NCBI GenBank assembly: GCA_900323505.1
Contig: OOIN01000022.1
Coordinates: 310,001-374,000 of the forward strand
Origin: Ustilago trichophora
Taxonomy: Eukaryota; Basidiomycota; Ustilaginomycetes; Ustilaginales; Ustilaginaceae
DNA: 64,000 bases
Direction of reading: 5' to 3'
Made by a program: the position numbers and the translations under genes. This document shows positions 9,484-19,465 of the stretch, one piece after another. Positions within the stretch are counted from its first letter, which is position 1, and the number at the start of each line of letters is the position of its first letter. Under the pieces are notes generated by a model that did no database searches, was not told the DNA's origin, and saw only the letters and a list, made by a program, of their open reading frames with translations.

Positions 9484-10277
9484 TTACTCGTCGTCGTCGC
9501 CCTCTCCCTCCTCCTCATCTGCGTCTGCGGAGAATGCGCCTTCCTTGGGGGCCTGTTTGGAGCGAAATCAAGGTCGAGAGTGTGAGGTCAGCATGCGATT
9601 GCCGCAGCTGTATTGCGTCGAGGCAAAGCGGTGAACTTACAGCAACCTGCTCGCCTCCGAGTTCAGTAGCGAGGCCGTCACGGGGGTAAGTCTGCATTGC
9701 GACAAAGAACATAGGAAGATATCAGCAACCTGATCATTAGGCGGAGATGAGAAGCCTCATGAATGCACCAGGGGTCGGAAAACGTACCCTTGGGAGTGCG
9801 GGCTTCGCAGGGGTGGCAGCGTAAACTGTAGAGCCAAAGAGAACAACGACGCCGATAGCGACGAGGAACTGGCGAAGTGCCGACGAGGCAGGAACAGCGT
9901 GGACATCAGGTGCCCATACCGAGAGAACGTCATCTTGCTCGTGAGGCTGCAAAGAATCAAAGCGAAACAAACAATTCAAGATGCATGAGCCATCTACACT
10001 TGTTATGGGCTGCAAAGACTATGACTATGTGTTGGCGTCGGGATATGCTGCTTACGGTCTCGCCAAAGTTACGCTTCTCTTGTGTATCCCACCACTTGGG
10101 CGAGTATTTGCGCTGCTGGTTGCTAATGAAGGGAAGATCGGGGTAGTCACCGAGCTGGGGATCCTTGGATTGGGCGACTGACGAAGTGGAGAGTTGTCGA
10201 AGAGGAGCAGCCGAGGTGGATCGGAGAACGGCGCTGGAGCGAGAAGCTCCGGCTACAGCCTGTCGTAGCAAAAACAT
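9484..10277 (-). CDS. NDUFB8: Complex I accessory subunit NDUFB8-like
   Basis: Accessory subunit of the membrane arm of mitochondrial NADH:ubiquinone oxidoreductase. Four exons, all phase 0: 10277-10056 (74 codons), 9946-9788 (53), 9691-9641 (17) and 9552-9484 (22 plus stop), for 166 residues. Donors are GTAAGC, GTACGT and GTAAGT; acceptors are gcag, gcag and acag. The N-terminus is a presequence (MFLLRQAVAGASRSSAVLRS). Family landmarks follow: DPQLGDYPDLPFIS, KWWDTQEKRNFGE, then HEQDDVLSVWAPDVHAVPAS, a single membrane helix (FLVAIGVVVLFGSTVYAAT), TYPRDGLATELGG, and an acidic C-terminal tail. It has the densest intron set in the window. The 17-codon exon 3 is short enough to be missed by automatic prediction. 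Confidence 0.9.
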
Positions 10278-11366
10278 GATGTGATGGCGGTTGCGGTGTG
10301 TGTAGGGGTGTGTTGAGGATGATAAGGAAAGAAGAAGAAGAAGAAGGGGATGTGCGGCGTGTGTTGCGGAGAGATATGATGTGTGCGATGCGATGCGATG
10401 CGATGGAATGGAATGGTGGTGCCAATTCGAGATTTGGGGAATTTTTGGGAATGAATTGCAATGTTAGTTCTTTGCGATTTGCAGCGTGGTGATCGATTTG
10501 AGAAGACTTTGTCTGGGTGGGCGCCTTGACCATAAGATGGATGGATGGATTTGACTCAAAATGCTCGCTTGTTGAATCGGGCTCGAGAAATGGCGTATGT
10601 TTTTGAAATGCTGTTTGAGCACAAATGAATACAAATTTGGACAAGACGCGGCTGTGTGTGAATCGAGGACGTGCAGGGTTACAGTACAGTGTCAGTGTCA
10701 AAGTGTCAGTGTAATTACTGTATAGTACTGTACTGTACAAGTACGATAGCAACTCGCGCCTGGAAAAAAGGCAGACGAGGTGGCCAAGGCTGAGCCCGTT
10801 GGGTTTGCTTTTGCTGTGTGGCTTTGACTTTGGCTGGCAAAGTGGCCTCGCGGCTGGACGGCCTCCATTGCAACAGACACAGCAAACGCCATTGCTATCC
10901 CGAGCCTCGAATCGCTCATAGTCATCCATACGACTTGTCTCATAGTGACCACCATCTCGTCTCGTCCTCACCCGAAAAAAAGAAAATCACGGTAGCCGAC
11001 TCCGTCTTCTTTCGCATTCGTTCCTCTCTGCAGCATCGTACTGAAAAGTCCATCCTTGACCCGCAGCCCAGGCTCGACCTCCTATCTCCAAACAAACGCG
11101 AAGCCTTATCTTTTGTATCCGCATAGACTGCCTTGTCGAGATTCCACGCAACATCCATCGTCCTTCTCAATTGGCCCAGCACATCCGAGGACTCTTTTTG
11201 CGCACGTCATTGGCAGCACCAACACCACAGCACCACCGCGCGCGCCTCTATACCCTCCTGTCGAGCGCAAAGACTCGCCTCTTCTCATTGGATCGTCTAT
11301 TTTTTCCTCTGAACTCCAACCACTTCTCTCTGCTCAGCATACTCTAGACGTACCCGCTCCGCAATC
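10278..11366. promoter_or_regulatory. Divergent promoter region NDUFB8 / PP2A with TACTGTAC cluster
   Basis: About 1.1 kb. It contains a GCGAT pentamer repeat at about 10384-10405, repeated GTGTCAGT words, and a cluster of TACAGTAC/TACTGTAC words at 10680-10690 and 10716-10739. The PP2A leader (11100-11366) is C/T-rich. Confidence 0.45.
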
Positions 11367-12391
11367 ATGGTCGATATCACCGAGCAGGATGCATGGATCG
11401 CGCATCTCAGCGAATGCAAACAGCTCTCGGAAAACGACATCAAGCGACTTTGCGACAAAGCGCGCGAGATCCTTCTTGGCGAATCCAATGTTCAGCCCGT
11501 CCGTTGCCCCGTCACCGTCTGTGGTGACATCCACGGTCAGTTCCACGACTTGTCAGAGCTCTTCCGCATTGGTGGTAACTCGCCCGATACCAACTACCTC
11601 TTCATGGGTGACTACGTCGACCGTGGATACTACTCGGTCGAGACCGTGACCCTGCTCGTCGCGCTCAAAGTCCGATATCGCGATCGTGTCACCATCCTCC
11701 GTGGTAACCACGAGTCCCGACAGATTACTCAGGTGTACGGCTTCTACGACGAGTGCCTCAGGAAATACGGCAACGCAAACGTCTGGAAGTACTTTACCGA
11801 TCTTTTCGACTACCTCCCATTGACTGCCTTGATTGACGACCAAGTAAGTAACCCGCCAAACGCCAGTGGTGATCCACCGGCAATTCTGACCAGTATCGTC
11901 CAAATTGTACTCACTTTCGCCCCCGTCCAATTCGCCACAATCCTCAGATCTTCTGTTTGCACGGTGGTCTCTCACCTTCGATCGACACCCTCGACCACAT
12001 CCGCTCCATTGACCGAATCCAAGAAGTACCTCATGAAGGACCCATGTGCGATTTGCTCTGGTCCGACCCAGACGACCGATGTGGATGGGGCATTTCTCCG
12101 CGAGGTGCAGGTTACACATTCGGTCAAGACATTTCCGAAGCCTTCAACCACAACAACGGCCTCACCTTGGTCGCTCGAGCCCATCAGTTGGTCATGGACG
12201 GATTCAACTGGTCGCAAGAACGAAACGTTGTCACCATTTTTTCGGCACCAAACTACTGCTACCGCTGTGGTAACCAGGCTGCCATTATGGAGATTGACGA
12301 GAACCTCAAGTATACCTTTTTGCAGTTCGACCCAGCTCCGCGGGCAGGGGAACCGTTGGTGTCCAGACGTGTGCCCGACTACTTTTTGTAA
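11367..12391 (+). CDS. PPH21: Serine/threonine protein phosphatase 2A catalytic subunit
   Basis: Catalytic subunit of PP2A, a metallophosphatase acting with A and B subunits in cell-cycle and signalling control. Exons are 11367-11843 (159 codons) and 11948-12391, with GTAAGT donor and ctcag acceptor; phase 0 joins LIDDQ to [10 protein letters not shown]. It is 306 residues, the family norm. Metal-binding motifs are GDIHGQ (53-58), GDYVDRG (81-87) and RGNHE (112-116). The C-terminus is DYFL, the invariant tail methylated on Leu and needed for holoenzyme assembly. PP4 and PP6 paralogues differ in this region ([16 protein letters not shown] is PP2A-like), so I favour PP2A proper. The 3' UTR begins with a CAG/AAG repeat (about 12409-12454). 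Confidence 0.96.
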
Positions 12392-12408
12392 GATTAGCAA
12401 CAACCACA

Positions 12409-12454
12409 GCAGCAGCAGAAGAAGAAGAAGAAGAAGAAGAAGAAGAAGAAGAAG
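12409..12454. repeat. CAG/AAG trinucleotide repeat in PP2A 3' UTR
   Basis: A few CAG units are followed by about twelve AAG units, starting within 20 bases of the PP2A stop codon. Confidence 0.8.
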
Positions 12455-13344
12455 AGGCCAAAGTAAAAGTTACTTGGAGGAGATTCGTATTTGTTTTACT
12501 TCCTTATGCAAATCCAACCGTTTTACGCACACGTTTTCACACACACATATATGCAAATCCAGGCCTACGAATCCTAGTTGTTTCTCAGTCGATCATCGAA
12601 AGCGAGTGAGCCATGGGGTACGAGTTGGATGAGAATGGTCTGAAAAGGGATGTTGGATCCTGGGCGAGACACTTTTGTATGAGGATGAAAAGGTAGTGCA
12701 GAATATCGAAGTTAAGGGGGTTTATAGTGTATGAGTTGGAGGTGTTTGGTTTTGGTTTTGAGTGTGTGGTAGACAGATGACTTAATCATGTTTGTTCACC
12801 GGACTTGGCGATCAAGTGATGATGATCTTAGCAAGATCAAAAAAGCTCCCCTAACCTTCTCACTCATCTCCATAAATCCACACTCAACCCAAATCGATCC
12901 TCTTGACACAGGACAAAGCAAAACACATCGTATAATATATTATAACAAAAGCAAAACAGCACGTACCAAATATTGAAAAAACAAGAGTCAAATAAAAGAA
13001 TAGCTGTGCTTTGATTTTAATTGCAGCAATGATGATCGCTGCGAATAAATAGGATCAATTGATCAGAGATGAAAAGGTAAGAAAAGGGATTAAAAGAAAA
13101 AGAAGAAGAAAGAAAAGAAAAAAAAACGAGCGTGGTTTGTGTGTGAAGGATGGTGTTATTTACAGTTTGTGGCATTTCGAGCAGTGTTCTTTTGTTGTAT
13201 GGTTGTGGTGGTGCTTGATGGTGGAGTTTCAGGTTGTCGGTGTTAATTTTGACTGTGGATGTACTTTTGCGCATCATTTCTAGCCCTAAATCACCGTCAA
13301 AATGGAGCATTCCTTTGATGTCGAGCAAAACATTTTGATCGTTT
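12455..13344. other. AT-rich intergenic region between PP2A and the ELO fragment
   Basis: Both neighbours end here. It has AT-rich and purine-rich tracts (for example the AAG/AAAA-rich stretch near 13085-13125) and no supported ORF. Confidence 0.5.
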
Positions 13345-13596
13345 TTACTGAGCCTTGCCGGTATCCTTTCCATTCGACTTTACTCCGTTCTGCTTGTTAG
13401 CAGCAGCGGCGAGCTTTCGCGCCTTGTCCTTTGCATATGTCTTCTGGTAGAAGGCGATGAACAGGAACAGGTAGCTAGTCAAGCAGATGATGCCCGAAAA
13501 AGCGGCATGCTCCTTACCAGCACAGGTACCGTGATGCGGAACTTTGGGGAAATAAGTGTAAGCGAAATGATTGTACGATGCGTAGTACACTACCGC

Positions 13597-13600
<4 letters not shown>
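13345..13600 (-). pseudogene. 3' fragment of a second ELO fatty-acid elongase, cut off by a poly(A)
   Basis: About 85 codons matching the C-terminal part of an ELO-family elongase: LAVVYYASYNHFAYTYFPKV, CAGKEHAAFSGI, CLTSYLFLFIAFYQKTYAKD, and a Lys/Asn-rich tail to TAA at 13345. The intact elongase at 27521-28399 has the same order with DLAVVYYASWNHVAATYFP. The two are only about 60-70% identical at both protein and DNA level, so this is a diverged paralogue and not a target-site duplication. On the minus strand, 34 A residues directly abut TTGGCGGTAGTG, so the coding sequence is lost upstream exactly at the retrotransposon edge. The HxxHH catalytic region, the other membrane spans and the start codon are absent. 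It should be non-functional unless the 5' part exists elsewhere. Confidence 0.85.

Positions 13601-13634
<34 letters not shown>
13601..13634 (-). repeat. 34-nt poly(A) tract (minus strand), left edge of the retrotransposon block
   Basis: Uninterrupted run of 34 T on the given strand. It reads as a poly(A) tail of a minus-strand non-LTR insertion that landed in the ELO fragment. Confidence 0.75.
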
Positions 13635-13635
<1 letters not shown>

Positions 13636-14277
13636 TCCCTTTTCGCCCCAGTATGAGGCGTCACCGGTCCGCCGCCCTTGGAGCAGGTGTCTCCAACCGA
13701 CGACCACACGGAAGTGGTAGGGTTGCTGAGGTGTGTAGTCTCTTCCTCCCTTGCTGAGCGCACTTGGCGGTCGCTAGGGAGGAGAGACTCTCCTGCTACT
13801 CGTCTACAGAGACTCATCAGAAACGAGTCTCTTGAGGGCAGGCACCTCCCCTGCACTTGTGAAGCCTCTCTAGTGAGAAGCTGTGGTGCCCCCTATGGGG
13901 GCGGAGTTGCAGGTCCTCCAGGGGACCTGAAAAGGGACCCTCGTACGGGGTCCGGTGGCTTCCCGCCTCTCTGGCGAGTCGGCACCCGGGACTTCTCCTT
14001 TTCATGCTGCGCTGTCGGAAGCGACCCGGCATTGTGGTGTACGCATGGTCTGTTCGAGTGTTCCCCCTCTTGGGCCGGTGTATACCCGAGTCGCCGAAGT
14101 GGGGTGTTGTTCGTGATGAAGCCCACCTCCCTGCTTCCGCTGGTTGCCTGCTGTCCCGTGCGTCGTCTCTCGCGAGGGACTGTGAAAGGTCGTGAGGGAA
14201 TTTTCTTTATTCCTTCTCTCGAGGCCTGCCTATTGCCCTTGTCCTTCGTGTCTCCTTATGCTCTACCTGTTGTCTCC
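13635..14277 (+). other. GC-rich leader of the plus-strand LINE (open frame, probably 5' UTR)
   Basis: The ORF2 frame is open back to 13678, adding 200 codons before the ATG at 14278. These read as Ser/Arg/Cys/Gly-rich sequence with no domain I recognise, whereas the endonuclease begins cleanly at 14278. Short inverted repeats such as GCCCCCTATGGGGGC at about 13889-13903 and AGGTCCTCCAGGGGACCT at about 13911-13928 suggest structured RNA. I read it as 5' UTR or a remnant of an upstream ORF. Confidence 0.5.
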
Positions 14278-17200
14278 ATGCATATCCTCCAGAATAATAC
14301 TGGCTCTCGCCACGATGTCGATAGGTTTTTTTCTGCCGATGCACCTGTGGTTGACGTAGCGCTCCTTCAAGATTGCAACTCCGTGGCTTTGGATAGGATT
14401 GCCGGGGCGGGTGCAGCCATGTTTCGGTCCTGGCAGGGCAACGCTGCTGTCCCAGTCGATGTGGCTGTAATCGTGGTGGGTGCCGGGAGGGATCGGGTGT
14501 TTGGCCTCACGCCGGCGTCCGGGTCGGTGGCTGGTGTGTGTGTCTTGCCCGAGCGAGCTCACAAGGATCGATCCAAGCTCTTGCTCTTTTCGGTGTACCG
14601 TCGGCCAATCGCCGCGGGTGAGAGCGCCGCCCAGTCTCGAGTCTGCGTGGCGCTTAACCGAGTGTTATCGGATGTCGACGCGATGATCGCCAATGTCGAG
14701 TCGCCTTTCCACATTTGCCTTGGGGGGGATTTCAACATCAAGGACGGTCCATGGGCTGCTGACTCACGAACCCTGATCGTGCGTGCGTCGACTATCCTCC
14801 TGGAATGGGCTGATGCCCGGGGGCTTGTTCTGGTGACCCCTGCAGGGACTACGACTTTCACTCGTCCCGGGAACTCTGATACAACCATTGATCTGACCTT
14901 CTCGTCTGTGCCCGCGTCGAGGTTTCAGGTTGACGTAGATCGGGGTGTCGATCACCTACCCCTTCGTTATTCGATCGGTGTCGAGCCGTTGCGGCGTGTT
15001 GAGCCGCATCCGTTCAGTCTCCACGGCGTCAATCTGCATCGACTCCCTTTGGCTCTCCATGCTGCTCTCTCCGCTGCGCCGGCGGCCTCCACTCTGGCTG
15101 GTTGGGCGCGCATCCTTGCGGCTACCCGGACCGCGATTGGGGAAAGCAAGCATCAAGACGTTAGGAAGGGGAAGGGGAAGAGGCGATTGGATCCCGAGTT
15201 GCTGGGGTGGTCGGATGAATGCCGGAGGCTATTAGATTGGCGCGATGCCCGTTCAGACGTTAACGCCGCCGCTATTTCTGTAGAAACCCGGTCACACCGC
15301 TCCGAGTTGCGTGCTGTCAACCTGAGGGATCCGGTGTATCTTTCGCTGAACGCCCAGTTCTTGAAGGCCAAGGAGCGAGCGAATGAGGAGGCTCTTGAAA
15401 AATCGATCGCAAATCTATCTACCAAAGAGGATTGGCTGCGTCTCAGCATATTGCGTGACCGAAAGCGCACCAGCAATCCGCTTAGTCCCCCTTTCAACAT
15501 CGCCGATGGCACTCAGGTCCGCGGTATGCCCGATAAGTTGCGCTTGCTCGTTTCGACGCTATTTCCCCGCGCGGTGCTTATCGAGGCAGAGCGTGACGGT
15601 GTTGTGGCCGGCTCGTCTGATCGTCCGGCCGATGTTCAACTACCTACCGAGCTGCCTCATGTTGCCTCCGGTACGGCCAGTTCGCGTATGGGTAGTGTCC
15701 AATTCCCGGGTCGGACTGGCCTTGATGCCGTGACTGCAGACGAGTTGTTGGCAGTTATTCAGGAAATGGACGGCGATAAGGCAGCCGGACCTGATGAGAT
15801 GCGACCTAGTCTCTTGAAGACTTTGTACTCCTCCTGCGATACCTTTCGCGCCGAGTTGCTATCTCTTGCAAACTCTTGTGTCCAGGAAGGGCATTTTCCC
15901 GCTGAGTGGCAAAGTGCAATGATCCAGGTCATCCCAAAGTTGGGTGATCGGGATTTTCGTCTGCCTTCCTCATATCGTCCAATATCTTTGCTCTGTACGG
16001 CGAGCAAGGCGGTCGAGAACATCATCCTTCGTCGGCTACAGCATGTGTTGGCCAAGAAGGGGAAGTTGAGGCGACAGTATGCCGGTGTGCCTGGAATCTC
16101 GACCGTGCATGCTGTAGGTGACATCCTCGAGGCCGGTCGGCGCGAGGTCATGGATAATATGCACGTGGCAGTCCTGTCCGTCGATATCGCTAGCGCCTTC
16201 AATCAGGTTGACCACGACCGCCTTCGTCAGGTATTCACCGATTTGGGCCTCACGTCTTTTGGCCGATGGGTCTGTCAGTGGCTTCGGGGAAGGACGTTCA
16301 CGGTGCACTTAGAGGGGGAGGTCTCGGGGGTCTATAGTATGGGTGACCGAGGTATACCTCAGGGGTCTCCCCTTTCTCCTCTTCTCTGGGTATTGTATGC
16401 TGATTCCCTCTTCGAAGGTCGGGTCCACGCTCATTCTCCGCCCATTGTGGAAGGTTCGTACGTGGACGACCTCTTCGTGGTCGTGTCCTCTCTGTCTATT
16501 GACAAGCTGTATGCAGACTGTCAGGATTGGTTGGATCGGGTTGCTGGGTGGTCGCAGGAACGTCAGATCGGTTTAGATAAGCCTGCTTTCCTTGTTGCTA
16601 GCGGCTCGGTACGCCGGAGGCGGGAGCTCTCCACTCGGACTCTCAGTGTCGGTGGTGTACCCCTCGTCACCAGCCAAACGACTATTACGATCTTGGGAGT
16701 GCAAATCGGTCGTCACTTTTGGTTGTCGGAGTTTATTACGTCCAAGTGTAAGCACACTATTCTGGCCGCTAATAGGCTGCACTGGGCTTTACTCGGCGCC
16801 GGTAAAATCAGTCATCGCCTGCGTCTGCGCATCGCTAAGGCGGTCCTGTTTCCTATTCTCGACTACGCTGCCGCTTTGCATCCGCTAATCCCCGTCGGGC
16901 TGGAGCGGTTTGTCAGTCAGGCGGAAAAAGCGATTTACACCTTCGTAGTTGGCGTCAAGAACACGGTGTCTCTACCTTCTGGTATTTCTTTGGCCCACGA
17001 TCTCGGGCAGTTGGCTGCCATCCCGAGATGGCGGCGTCAGTCCATGCTGCATCTAGGCCGTCTGTTATCTAATCGATCTCACGAGTCTTCTTCCAAAGTG
17101 TACGAGTTGATGGAAAGGGTGGGAGGTGAGCAAGACACCGACAACCCTCAGCATGCTGATCTCGTGACCCTTGTCGGTGCTCCGGCTACCCGAAACCGAT

Positions 17201-18978
17201 TACTTTTGCGTCCTCTTTTACCCCCTCTCACGGTCGCTGCCCGTAGCTTCCCGTTTCCTGCTATGGAGCCCGTCAGCCTTCAGGGTGAGTCGCCTGCGGT
17301 ATTCTTCCGAATTGCAGGTGAGATTCTCCCGCCGGCCGACGCTCTGACGACAGAGAAGCGTGTCCGGCGGCTGGCTACCAAGGATGCAGTGAGGATTTAC
17401 ACTGATGGGTCGGAGACAAGTACCAATCTCGGTGCCGCTTTTCAGGCCTATCGCTGCGACGGTTTGGCTTCATGGAGTGAGTCCGAGCGGTTGGACCACG
17501 ATCGGTGGGGTAACGCGGAGGCCGAGCTTTACGCTATCCTGATGGCGTTATGTTTTTGCAATCGGCTTGTTCGTGAGGGTACAGTGCGCAAGTGGAGGCG
17601 GGTGGACGTCTTTTCGGATTCCCAACACTCTATACATCGCATCTCGGCTGCCTGGGCCCACGAACGTGGCTACCTTCAGCACCTCACTACCAAGATACGT
17701 GCCGAGGTTGCGTTGTTGCGTCGCCAGGGTACTGAGCTCCATGTTCGTTGGATTCCGGGTCACGCTGGTGTGCCTGGCAATGAAGCAGCTGATCGTCTGG
17801 CGAAGGCGACCAAGGATTTGCCTCCAGTGTCTGCTCCATTCGGTAGTATAAGTGTACTACGCGCTATCGCCCAGGATTGCGCGGAGTCAGTGCAGCGGAC
17901 GTCTTGGGAGTATTGTGGGTCGCAGAGCTTGCAGCAGGTTCTGCCCGCGGTGTCTTTCAACGACATGACGTTGTTTCGGGATGTGCCAGAGTCCCTTTTC
18001 GCTCTCCTATTACGTTTCCGTTCCAACACTCTGGCCCTTGGTGCGCATCGGCCGCGCGGCAAGAGAGAGTGTATCTGTGCGGTACTGGAGCGTCGAGCTC
18101 GGCTGCCTGCTTCGGGCGAGGGTGAGGAGGTCGGTATTGTGGGGGAGGAGGTGGAACAAGATCGTGATCACCTGTTGCTTGATTGTCCGCGGACCGAGGT
18201 TCCTCGGCGGCGTTTGCAGGCTTTTTTGCCGGTTGATGAACGGCGCGATCTTAGATCGGTTCTACAGGGTGGTCACTATAGCAACGACCAGCGGAGGAAA
18301 GGATATGTGGGAGCTCTCTCTTCTTTGCTTCGTCAGGCCTACCGGACGTTGAATGAGACTTTGGTGGAGAATGGTACTTTCGCTGGGAATCCCTTGTTAA
18401 TGGTTGCTTTGGGGCAAGACGCTCAGGAAGATTTAGAGGTAGAGGCGTGGGGTGCTATTCAGCAGGCTGCCTTAGAAGATTGGGATCCGGCGACTCTCTA
18501 CCACGACGCTCTGGTCGATGATCTCAATGATGAGGAGGGGGTAATTGATTTGATCGACTCTGATTTGGGGGACGGCGACAGTACCCGTTCGTCTGTCAAC
18601 TTGGTTGCTGTTTCTGTTCCTGGCTTACGGGACGCAGATGGCCGCCGGGTCTTGATGGCTCCTAGTGGTCGAGCATATGTCAGGCCTTTTCCGTTGGGTG
18701 GCTTTGTGACTCCTGGGACTGTCGCTGTTTCCGTCTCTGATGGTGATTCTTCAGAGACTGCGTCTTTGGCGGATAGCTCCGTCGTTGCGATTTCTGCCCC
18801 CTCTGTCGTAGCTTTGTCGGACGGCTTTCTGAACTCCGATTCTGACTCCTCTGTTCAGTATGTCTCCGAGGCGGTCGACAATGTTGGGTCTGGTGGTCTG
18901 GAAGCCGACGATTCGGTAGAAATGCTAGAATGGCGTGCTGGTGCTGTGCACGATGTTCACAGCTCTGACGAGTACTAG
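14278..18978 (+). CDS. LINE ORF2: APE endonuclease - reverse transcriptase - RNase H polyprotein
   Basis: Replication protein of a non-LTR retrotransposon of the Tad/I-like, RNase H-bearing group. From the ATG at 14278 it is 1,566 residues without a stop or frameshift. Endonuclease: starts MHILQNNTGSRHDVDRFF, with GGDFNIKDGPW (about 14721-14755), TTIDLTFSS and a final VDHLPLRYS motif. Reverse transcriptase: KAAGPDEM, SYRPISLL, LSVDIASAFNQVDHDRL, IPQGSPLSPLL and the catalytic YVDD (about 16459-16470). RNase H: YTDGSE (about 17398), AEAELYA, FSDSQHS and GHAGVPGNEAADRLAK, so the D-E-D-D set is complete. Then a CxC...HLLLDC motif (about 18070-18190). The last ~200 residues are acidic and Ser-rich and unlike anything I recognise. 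No ORF1 precedes it on this strand. Confidence 0.93.
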   Translation: MHILQNNTGSRHDVDRFFSADAPVVDVALLQDCNSVALDRIAGAGAAMFRSWQGNAAVPVDVAVIVVGAGRDRVFGLTPASGSVAGVCVLPERAHKDRSKLLLFSVYRRPIAAGESAAQSRVCVALNRVLSDVDAMIANVESPFHICLGGDFNIKDGPWAADSRTLIVRASTILLEWADARGLVLVTPAGTTTFTRPGNSDTTIDLTFSSVPASRFQVDVDRGVDHLPLRYSIGVEPLRRVEPHPFSLHGVNLHRLPLALHAALSAAPAASTLAGWARILAATRTAIGESKHQDVRKGKGKRRLDPELLGWSDECRRLLDWRDARSDVNAAAISVETRSHRSELRAVNLRDPVYLSLNAQFLKAKERANEEALEKSIANLSTKEDWLRLSILRDRKRTSNPLSPPFNIADGTQVRGMPDKLRLLVSTLFPRAVLIEAERDGVVAGSSDRPADVQLPTELPHVASGTASSRMGSVQFPGRTGLDAVTADELLAVIQEMDGDKAAGPDEMRPSLLKTLYSSCDTFRAELLSLANSCVQEGHFPAEWQSAMIQVIPKLGDRDFRLPSSYRPISLLCTASKAVENIILRRLQHVLAKKGKLRRQYAGVPGISTVHAVGDILEAGRREVMDNMHVAVLSVDIASAFNQVDHDRLRQVFTDLGLTSFGRWVCQWLRGRTFTVHLEGEVSGVYSMGDRGIPQGSPLSPLLWVLYADSLFEGRVHAHSPPIVEGSYVDDLFVVVSSLSIDKLYADCQDWLDRVAGWSQERQIGLDKPAFLVASGSVRRRRELSTRTLSVGGVPLVTSQTTITILGVQIGRHFWLSEFITSKCKHTILAANRLHWALLGAGKISHRLRLRIAKAVLFPILDYAAALHPLIPVGLERFVSQAEKAIYTFVVGVKNTVSLPSGISLAHDLGQLAAIPRWRRQSMLHLGRLLSNRSHESSSKVYELMERVGGEQDTDNPQHADLVTLVGAPATRNRLLLRPLLPPLTVAARSFPFPAMEPVSLQGESPAVFFRIAGEILPPADALTTEKRVRRLATKDAVRIYTDGSETSTNLGAAFQAYRCDGLASWSESERLDHDRWGNAEAELYAILMALCFCNRLVREGTVRKWRRVDVFSDSQHSIHRISAAWAHERGYLQHLTTKIRAEVALLRRQGTELHVRWIPGHAGVPGNEAADRLAKATKDLPPVSAPFGSISVLRAIAQDCAESVQRTSWEYCGSQSLQQVLPAVSFNDMTLFRDVPESLFALLLRFRSNTLALGAHRPRGKRECICAVLERRARLPASGEGEEVGIVGEEVEQDRDHLLLDCPRTEVPRRRLQAFLPVDERRDLRSVLQGGHYSNDQRRKGYVGALSSLLRQAYRTLNETLVENGTFAGNPLLMVALGQDAQEDLEVEAWGAIQQAALEDWDPATLYHDALVDDLNDEEGVIDLIDSDLGDGDSTRSSVNLVAVSVPGLRDADGRRVLMAPSGRAYVRPFPLGGFVTPGTVAVSVSDGDSSETASLADSSVVAISAPSVVALSDGFLNSDSDSSVQYVSEAVDNVGSGGLEADDSVEMLEWRAGAVHDVHSSDEY

Positions 18979-19465
18979 CGGTTGTCTCGACGGCAGCGGT
19001 TTCCCCTCTGTGCGTATGCGTTGTACCTCTACTCTCTTCACTTCGGCGTGTGGGCCCCCTTTTTTTATATAATTGATTGTACAGGTTTCCCAGGCGTTCA
19101 AACCGTTAATGGTAGAACCGTCTTTCACTCCATCCTCTCATCTTCACTGACGTGTCACTGTTTGCACTCTTTCCGCCAATTTGACCGCGAATGTGTGCAT
19201 TTACTTGTAACTCAGGGCGCTTGACAGGCCTGTTATGGTAGAACCTTCTTTCACTTCTTCCTCTCGTCCTCACTGACATATCACTCTTCACACTCTTTTC
19301 AGCCAATTTGATTGCGAATGTGTGTATATAATTGTAACTCAGGGAGTGAATTGGAACATAAGTACGAGACAAGTTGGCTGCTCATCGGTCGCCGTGAGCA
19401 TTTGGGCTGCGTCAGCTCCGTGGGCTTGATGGGCGCTCTGGTGTGCTGGGGTGGAGTTCTGCTCG
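18979..19465. other. Junction between tail-to-tail TE ORFs
   Basis: Contains the 3' UTR of the plus-strand LINE and the 3' end of the minus-strand ORF. There is a short CCCCCTTTTTTTATATAATTG stretch near 19055 and then a two-copy ~126-bp tandem repeat. No clear poly(A) tail for the plus-strand unit is visible. Confidence 0.5.
19105..19352. repeat. Two-copy ~126-bp tandem repeat
   Basis: Copy 1 is at about 19105-19230 and copy 2 at about 19231-19352. Both contain ATGGTAGAACC, TCTTTCACT, CTCACTGAC-like, GCCAATTTGA, GCGAATGTGTG and TTGTAACTCAGGG in the same order. The copies differ at many positions, so the duplication is not recent. Confidence 0.8.

Noticed and set aside
13345..13707. A 120-residue protein that includes a Lys run before the elongase fragment
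   Set aside because: The Lys run is the translated poly(A) tail and the part before it is retrotransposon sequence.
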